Shown one piece after another: positions 61,828 to 64,000 of a stretch of 64,000 bases of DNA; within the stretch, counting starts at the first letter, position 1, and every line of letters begins with the position of its first letter. The notes beneath the pieces are model-generated. The model searched no databases. It saw only the letters and a list, made by a program, of their open reading frames with translations, and was not told where the DNA came from. The DNA comes from Pseudomonas sp. R5-89-07. GTDB lineage: Bacteria; Pseudomonadota; Gammaproteobacteria; Pseudomonadales; Pseudomonadaceae. The position numbers and the translations under genes are program-made. Location: the NCBI RefSeq assembly GCF_003851685.1, contig NZ_CP027727.1, positions 2,294,001 to 2,358,000 on the forward strand, written 5' to 3'.

Positions 61828-63089
61828 AACACGGCCTTGACTTGCAAACCCAGGATCAGCGCATTGTCGATGCTCTCCCCGGAAAACGCCCCCGGTTCGA
61901 TGATGTACTGCATATCCGGCCTCAGCGTCAGCCAGGGCGTGGCCTGGTAGCCATAACTGAGCTCGATCAATTGCTCGGCGCTGTCCAGCCCGGGGTAGGG
62001 CCGGTCGGCATTGAACGCGGCAAGTTCCTGCACCTCGCGGCTGCGCGGGTTCGGCACGGCGCGGCCATAGCCCAGGGCGACGGTGTCACGCGGGCGGCCT
62101 TCGAACGGTTTGTACAGCACCACGCCGGCGCCATACCACTTGCTGAACGGCGACGCCGCCTCGCTGGCCGCCGAATACTGGCCGAAGGCGTGCAGGCTGC
62201 GCCCCTCGGACGATGGCGAGGCCCACACGGCCTGGTCGATCAACAGGTAGTGGCCGCCGCGACCGCTGACTTTCTTATCGCTGCCGATGCGTTTTACATC
62301 GGAGCTGTCGTAGTAATAACCGAGCTTGTATTCACCCGGCAGGCTGCCTGCGTGTTTGTAGATCAGCTCGATGGGCACCACGGTGCCGGTGGTGTGCTTG
62401 GGGCCCAGGTGCCAGGCGCGGCTGGCATTGCCGTTGCTGGAAGGGTCGACATTGAACGCCGCCACGCGCAGTTGCCAGTTGGGCGAAAGGTCGTATTTCA
62501 CCCGGGCGCCCAGGTGCGCGTTCGGGTAGTTGGCCCAGCCACTGCCGCCCGACATGTTCAGCGGGTGCCCGCAGAAACCGGCGTTCATGAAGTTGCACAG
62601 GATGCCGCTGTCCAGGCCGCCGAGGTCGTTGCCCATGGCCATATAGCCAAGCTTGAGGTTAAGCGCCGGGGTGAACAGCGTGCGCTCATAGCTCAGCTCG
62701 GTCAGGCGCGTATAGAGGCCTCCGTAGTTTTCCTGGATCGGCAGGCGGTTGCCCACCAGGTCATCGGAGGCGCTGTTGCCACGCCGGTCGTTGATCGTCA
62801 GTTGGATGCGGTCGCCATGGTTCAAACCGTAGAGCTTGCCCAAGTCGAACTGCACACCCAGCTTGAGGTTTTGCGAATAACGCGCCGAGCGGTGCTGGCC
62901 GCCGTGGGCGTTGTAGGCGGTCTCGCCGCTGTAGTCGCCGGTGAAGCGCACGCCTTGTGCGTCGAGTTCGCGGCGCAGGCCACCCCAGTCGCCGGTCAGC
63001 GTGCTGTCGTCGGCCTGGGCGGGCAGGGCGGCGGCAAAGGCCAGGCCCAGCAGCAGGCGCCCAAGGGAGGTTGGAGAAGTCGGGTTCAT
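61824..63089 (-). CDS. oprB: Carbohydrate-selective porin
   Basis: A 421-residue outer-membrane porin of the OprB family (16-stranded barrel). Signal MNPTSPTSLGRLLLGLAFAAALPAQADD; mature start STLTGDWGGLRRELDAQGVRFTGDYSGE is the family signature; C-terminal LQVKAVF ends in the outer-membrane Phe. Start at 63089 is chosen; a GTG at 63107 is possible. It lies 56 bp after gcd, with a hairpin between, as in other pseudomonads. Likely route for glucose and other sugars, including xylose. Confidence 0.93.
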   Translation of the reverse strand: MNPTSPTSLGRLLLGLAFAAALPAQADDSTLTGDWGGLRRELDAQGVRFTGDYSGETAYNAHGGQHRSARYSQNLKLGVQFDLGKLYGLNHGDRIQLTINDRRGNSASDDLVGNRLPIQENYGGLYTRLTELSYERTLFTPALNLKLGYMAMGNDLGGLDSGILCNFMNAGFCGHPLNMSGGSGWANYPNAHLGARVKYDLSPNWQLRVAAFNVDPSSNGNASRAWHLGPKHTTGTVVPIELIYKHAGSLPGEYKLGYYYDSSDVKRIGSDKKVSGRGGHYLLIDQAVWASPSSEGRSLHAFGQYSAASEAASPFSKWYGAGVVLYKPFEGRPRDTVALGYGRAVPNPRSREVQELAAFNADRPYPGLDSAEQLIELSYGYQATPWLTLRPDMQYIIEPGAFSGESIDNALILGLQVKAVF

Positions 63090-63110
63090 GCGGGATTTTC
63101 CAGACACAAA

Positions 63111-63132
63111 GCGCGGTGCGGGCGCACCGCGC
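63111..63132 (-). terminator. Hairpin between gcd and oprB
   Basis: GCGCGGTGCG pairs with CGCACCGCGC with a two-base loop. It lies 14 nt after the gcd stop, is GC-only and lacks a U-tract, so it may allow partial read-through into oprB. Confidence 0.55.
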
Positions 63133-63145
63133 GAACAGGGGGTGG

Positions 63146-64000
63146 TTACGGCAAGGCGTAGGCGATCACGTAGTCGCCACGGTCAGTGGACTGGCGCGCA
63201 CCGCCGGCGGTGACGACGATGTACTGCTTGCCGGTTTTCGGTGACACGTAGGTCATCGGGCCGCCCTGGCTGCCCACGGGCAGGCGGGCTTTCCAGATTT
63301 CATCGCCGTTGCCGCTGTTGAAGGCGCGCAGGTAGAAGTCCTGGGTGCCGGCGATAAAGATCAGGCCACCCTGGGTCGACAGCGTACCGCCGAGCGTCGG
63401 CAGGCCCACCTTGATCGGCAGGTGCATGCGGATGCCCAGGGGGCCGGTGTCTTCAACGGTACCCACCGGGACTTGCCAGGCAACCTTTTGCGTCTTCATA
63501 TCGATGGCGGTCAAGGTACCGAACGGCGGTGCCTGGCATGGAATGCCGGCCACCGACAGGAAGCGGTTCTTGTTCACCGCATACGGCGTGCCCTTGAGCG
63601 GCACGGCGCCCATGCCGGTGTTCAGCGCTTCGCCACCGGAGGCGGCCTGGGCCTTGTTCTGCGACGGCACCATCTGGATCCACAGGCCCAGGCGCATGTC
63701 GTTGACGAAGATAAAACCGTGCACCGGGTCGGTGGAAATACTGCCCCAGTTCATCCCGCCCAGTGAGCCCGGGAAGCTCAGGGATTTATCGGTGCCTGGC
63801 GCGGTGTACAGGCCGTCGTAGCGCATGCCCTTGAAGTCGATGCGGCACAGCAACTGGTCGTACGGCGTCGCGCCCCACATGTCCGATTCGGTCAGGGTCT
63901 GCGCGCCGATCTGCGGCATGCCCACCGATTTGGGCTGGGTCGGCGAGTAAGGTTCGTTGGGAATGTTCGCGGCTTTGACCGGCACTTCCTGCACGTCGGT
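63146..64000 (-). CDS. gcd: PQQ-dependent membrane glucose dehydrogenase, C-terminal part
   Basis: The 284 C-terminal residues of the quinoprotein Gcd (full length ~800) are inside the window; the N-terminal membrane anchor and the first propeller blades lie beyond the right edge. Visible blocks include GATPYDQLLCRIDFKGMRYDG, PGSLGGMNWGSISTDPVHGFIFVNDMRLGLW (contains the PQQ-facing Asp-Trp region), IPCQAPPFGTLTAIDMKTQKVAWQVPVGT and the terminal propeller blade GGARQSTDRGDYVIAYALP. It oxidises glucose to gluconolactone in the periplasm, and aldopentoses such as xylose less efficiently. Confidence 0.95.
   Translation of the reverse strand, partial: TDVQEVPVKAANIPNEPYSPTQPKSVGMPQIGAQTLTESDMWGATPYDQLLCRIDFKGMRYDGLYTAPGTDKSLSFPGSLGGMNWGSISTDPVHGFIFVNDMRLGLWIQMVPSQNKAQAASGGEALNTGMGAVPLKGTPYAVNKNRFLSVAGIPCQAPPFGTLTAIDMKTQKVAWQVPVGTVEDTGPLGIRMHLPIKVGLPTLGGTLSTQGGLIFIAGTQDFYLRAFNSGNGDEIWKARLPVGSQGGPMTYVSPKTGKQYIVVTAGGARQSTDRGDYVIAYALP

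Noticed and set aside
61158..63161. 667-codon plus-strand frame
   Set aside because: Runs out of frame through xylR and then antisense through oprB; both real genes are certain.

Overview
The window is a GC-rich, densely coded chromosomal segment of a Pseudomonas, most likely of the P. fluorescens group. The evidence is the gene set (levansucrase, cyoABCDE, LOV-histidine kinase, dauBAR-type D-arginine genes, xylose operon with an AraC-type XylR, OprB and Gcd) and the several REP doublets (REPINs) in intergenic gaps. I see no rRNA, tRNA, CRISPR array, integrase or insertion sequence.

Layout. 1-7.9 kb: 3' truncated levansucrase gene with a near-consensus LexA box on its promoter; galE; and a divergent, overlapping four-gene operon (glycosyltransferase, UDP-galactopyranose mutase, GH-A glycosidase, ABC exporter) that looks like a galactofuranose-type glycan pathway. 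7.9-10.3 kb: baeRF-like protein, unknown small protein, metallo-beta-lactamase-fold hydrolase. 10.5-14.6 kb: general-stress genes (KGG-repeat protein, Mn catalase, YciF-like DUF892 protein) and a LOV-histidine kinase-receiver hybrid. 14.6-19.3 kb: cyoABCDE on the minus strand. 19.7-24.3 kb: small unknown, amino-acid permease, a 730-bp inverted repeat with a REP doublet at its centre, zinc alcohol dehydrogenase and an SRPBCC protein. 24.4-27.1 kb: small zinc-ribbon and DUF6555 proteins, a ClpP-like protease and two more KGG-repeat genes. One of these (26759-26935) is a near copy of the KGG gene at 10.5 kb and shares its ~175-bp leader. 27.4-38.0 kb: diguanylate cyclase, small stress and membrane proteins, a giant CheB-CheR-PAS-kinase-receiver fusion, a stress-type SDR, a second DUF6555 operon and an OBAP-like lipoprotein. 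38.2-40.8 kb: M42 peptidase, CinA-like amidase and small genes.

40.9-64 kb is mostly catabolic: a three-subunit Mo-hydroxylase with cytochrome c; LysR / MFS / glucarate dehydratase; LysR / methylmalonate-semialdehyde dehydrogenase; amino-acid binding protein plus dauR-dauA-dauB; xylFGH, xylA and xylR; the sugar porin OprB; and the C-terminal part of the PQQ glucose dehydrogenase. Several of these carry an AAnAAYAA motif next to the ribosome binding site, as expected for Hfq/Crc catabolite repression. The xylose genes give uptake (XylFGH) and isomerisation (XylA) but no xylulokinase is present here. Gcd and OprB beside them suggest a combined periplasmic oxidation and uptake locus for sugars.

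The parts I consider least explained are the LexA-controlled levansucrase promoter, the galactofuranose-type operon, the structured 730-bp inverted repeat whose two arms keep pairing despite different stem sequences, the duplicated KGG gene with its conserved leader, and an orphan intrinsic terminator at 24.6 kb.
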